Source: an uncultured Chloroflexota bacterium (lineage in GTDB: Bacteria; Chloroflexota; Anaerolineae; Aggregatilineales; Phototrophicaceae). Taken from it: 16,998 nt of DNA. Below the pieces are notes generated by a model. The model ran no database searches, was not told where the DNA came from, and saw only the letters and a program-made list of their open reading frames with translations. Positions 15,860 through 16,998 of the stretch are shown piece by piece. A program made the translations under genes and the position numbers. The first letter of the stretch is position 1; each line of letters opens with the position of its first letter. The DNA lies in the NCBI GenBank assembly GCA_937927665.1, contig CALBRY010000430.1, forward strand, positions 1-16,998. The letters run 5' to 3'.

Positions 15860-15912
15860 TTCACAATCCCTATCCCAACATTTGCGGACACACATACGGC
15901 TTTCGAGCGGAC

Positions 15913-16356
15913 TTAGCGCATCGACTGACGGTAGGCATCGATCTGTGCCTGAATCCAGCCAACCAGCGATTCTTCGTATTCCGGCAGCGGCGTCGGCTCG
16001 ATTTCACGCGGAACAACCACCGTATCGCGGTTCGGGTCATAGCCTTCGACGACAAGATACTCAATATCGGCGCGATCGGCAAATGTAAAGCCGAGTTCAA
16101 GCGCGCGTGCTTGCAAACGCCCCATCCCCTGAAGCCCCGCGATTTCGGCGCGGAGCTGTTCGTTTGTTTGCTCCAGATTATCGCGGATTTCGATCAAGTC
16201 GCTCAGTTCGCGCCCCAGCGCGGACATCTGCGAGGCTTGCGACAGGTACAGCGTACCGATGATGATCACCACGAAGATTCCGAGCGTCCCCAACGCGATC
16301 ACCTGCCGCTGAGGTCGCCAGCGGTTTTTCTTGAGCGCGTGTTGAATATTCTGCAT
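15913..16356 (-). CDS. ftsL: FtsL/FtsB-like division protein (TM plus coiled coil)
   Basis: Small bitopic protein, 147 residues: basic cytoplasmic tail (1-18), one transmembrane segment (about 19-38, GTLGIFVVIIIGTLYL), a predicted coiled coil (about 44-77, rich in L, E, Q and R) and a tail (about 78-147) with LQARALELGFTFAD and a proline/acidic stretch PREIEPTPLPEYEE. In the divisome such proteins join FtsQ and activate FtsW-FtsI. Sequence alone cannot separate FtsL from FtsB/DivIC; its place right after rsmH is the usual ftsL position. The tail is longer than in most FtsL proteins. ATG 16356 lies 24 bases after the rsmH stop, with AGG four bases and GGGAG further upstream. Confidence 0.82.
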   Translation of the reverse strand: MQNIQHALKKNRWRPQRQVIALGTLGIFVVIIIGTLYLSQASQMSALGRELSDLIEIRDNLEQTNEQLRAEIAGLQGMGRLQARALELGFTFADRADIEYLVVEGYDPNRDTVVVPREIEPTPLPEYEESLVGWIQAQIDAYRQSMR

Positions 16357-16380
16357 GACGCCTGTTTTCTCCCGACAGTT

Positions 16381-16998
16381 TTACAGTTTTTCAATCACGC
16401 GCAGTTTGGCACTGCGACTGCGCGGGTTCAGCGCGATCTCCGCCTCGGTCGCAGTGATCGGCTTCTTGTGGAGGAGTCGCACACTCGCCCGATGATCGCA
16501 TACGCACACCGGGAACTGCGGCGGACAAACACAGTCTGTCGCGGCGAGCCTGAACGCGTCTTTGACGATTCGATCCTCAAGGCTGTGAAAGCTGATCACG
16601 GCGAAACGTCCACCCGGATTGAGTAGATCAATCGCGGCGGGCAGCACACGCTCAACCGCGCCTAACTCGTCGTTAACGGCGATCCGCAGCGCTTGAAAGG
16701 CGCGGGTCGCCGGATGAATTTTCTCTTCATAGCGGCGCGGCGATGCTTTTTCCAGCACGCGCGCGAGTTCGCCGGTCGTGTGGAGCGGTCGCGCCTGTAC
16801 GACGGCGCGTGCGTGCCGGCGTCCGTCCGGGTCTTCGCCATATTTGTAAAACAGATCGGCAATTTCGCGCTCATCCATCGTGTTGACCAGATCCGCCGCC
16901 GTCGTTCCGCCGCTTTCCGGGTCAAAGCGCATATCGAGCGGCGCATCAAACCGGAAGGAAAAACCGCGCTCAGGGGTATCAAACTGCATCGAAGAAAC
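16381..16998 (-). CDS. rsmH: 16S rRNA (cytosine(1402)-N(4))-methyltransferase RsmH, 5' end outside window
   Basis: SAM-dependent methyltransferase (MraW) that modifies C1402 in the 16S rRNA decoding region. Only the C-terminal 205 residues are in the window; the frame stays open to the edge, reading VSSMQFDTPERGFSF, so the ATG at 16989 is internal and the SAM-binding N-terminus lies beyond 16998. Diagnostic pieces seen: PERGFSFRFDAPLDMRFD, the YGEDPDGRRHARAVV region, HPATRAFQALRIAVNDEL, GGRFAVISFHSLEDRIVK, the Cys-rich CVCPPQFPVCVC and LNPRSRSAKLRVIEK. Being first in the visible unit fits the standard dcw order (mraZ-rsmH-ftsL). Confidence 0.97.
   Translation of the reverse strand, partial: VSSMQFDTPERGFSFRFDAPLDMRFDPESGGTTAADLVNTMDEREIADLFYKYGEDPDGRRHARAVVQARPLHTTGELARVLEKASPRRYEEKIHPATRAFQALRIAVNDELGAVERVLPAAIDLLNPGGRFAVISFHSLEDRIVKDAFRLAATDCVCPPQFPVCVCDHRASVRLLHKKPITATEAEIALNPRSRSAKLRVIEKL

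Noticed and set aside
15884..15912. Direct repeat GCGGAC at 15884-15889 and 15907-15912
   Set aside because: Too short and without further symmetry to distinguish from chance.
15820..16626. 268-codon open frame on the plus strand across the ftsL-like gene and rsmH
   Set aside because: Overlaps two well-supported minus-strand genes and their spacer; composition is shadow-like.

Overview
The window is an almost gap-free stretch of a division and cell wall (dcw) gene cluster. All 15 genes lie on the minus strand, so transcription runs from position 16998 down to 1. In transcription order they are rsmH (3' part only), an ftsL-like gene, otsB, otsA, ftsI, mraY, murD, gltA, ftsW, murG, a cvpA-like gene, murC, murB, ftsQ and ftsA. 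No rRNA, tRNA, CRISPR array, insertion sequence or phage gene was seen. The longest stretch without a gene is under 200 bases.

The organism is a bacterium with a peptidoglycan and FtsA-type divisome, moderately GC-rich. The gene order, the missing murE/murF between ftsI and mraY, the MurG and GT20 sequence flavour, and the GC-rich palindromic element after ftsA all fit Chloroflexota, probably Anaerolineae-like. This placement comes from remembered family patterns, not from a search, and I hold it at about 0.6.

Layout: (1) 15913-16998, end of rsmH and the ftsL-like gene, 24 bases apart. (2) 13419-15731, a trehalose cassette, otsB then otsA, sitting where ftsI would normally follow ftsL. It runs into ftsI with only a 27-base gap, so ftsI, mraY and murD are probably transcribed from it or through it. 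(3) 9188-13391, ftsI-mraY-murD, tightly packed. (4) 7702-9025, a complete citrate synthase gene with its own 5' region and a convincing intrinsic terminator, which splits the cluster in two. (5) 59-7613, a candidate sigma70 promoter with a hairpin-bearing leader, then ftsW-murG-cvpA-murC-murB-ftsQ-ftsA, mostly overlapping or coupled by stop/start codons. (6) 1-58, two tandem hairpins after ftsA. ftsZ is not in the window.

Together the genes cover lipid I and II synthesis (MraY, MurG), UDP-MurNAc formation and the first two amino-acid additions (MurB, MurC, MurD), polymerisation and cross-linking at the septum (FtsW, FtsI), and divisome assembly (FtsL, FtsQ, FtsA). The most unusual point is that FtsI carries Ser-Ile-Phe-His where the catalytic SxxK lysine is expected, while its SxN and KTG motifs and the FtsW catalytic Asp are kept. 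Next in interest are the two metabolic insertions (otsBA and gltA) and the way the gltA terminator and the ftsW promoter divide the cluster into two probable transcription units.
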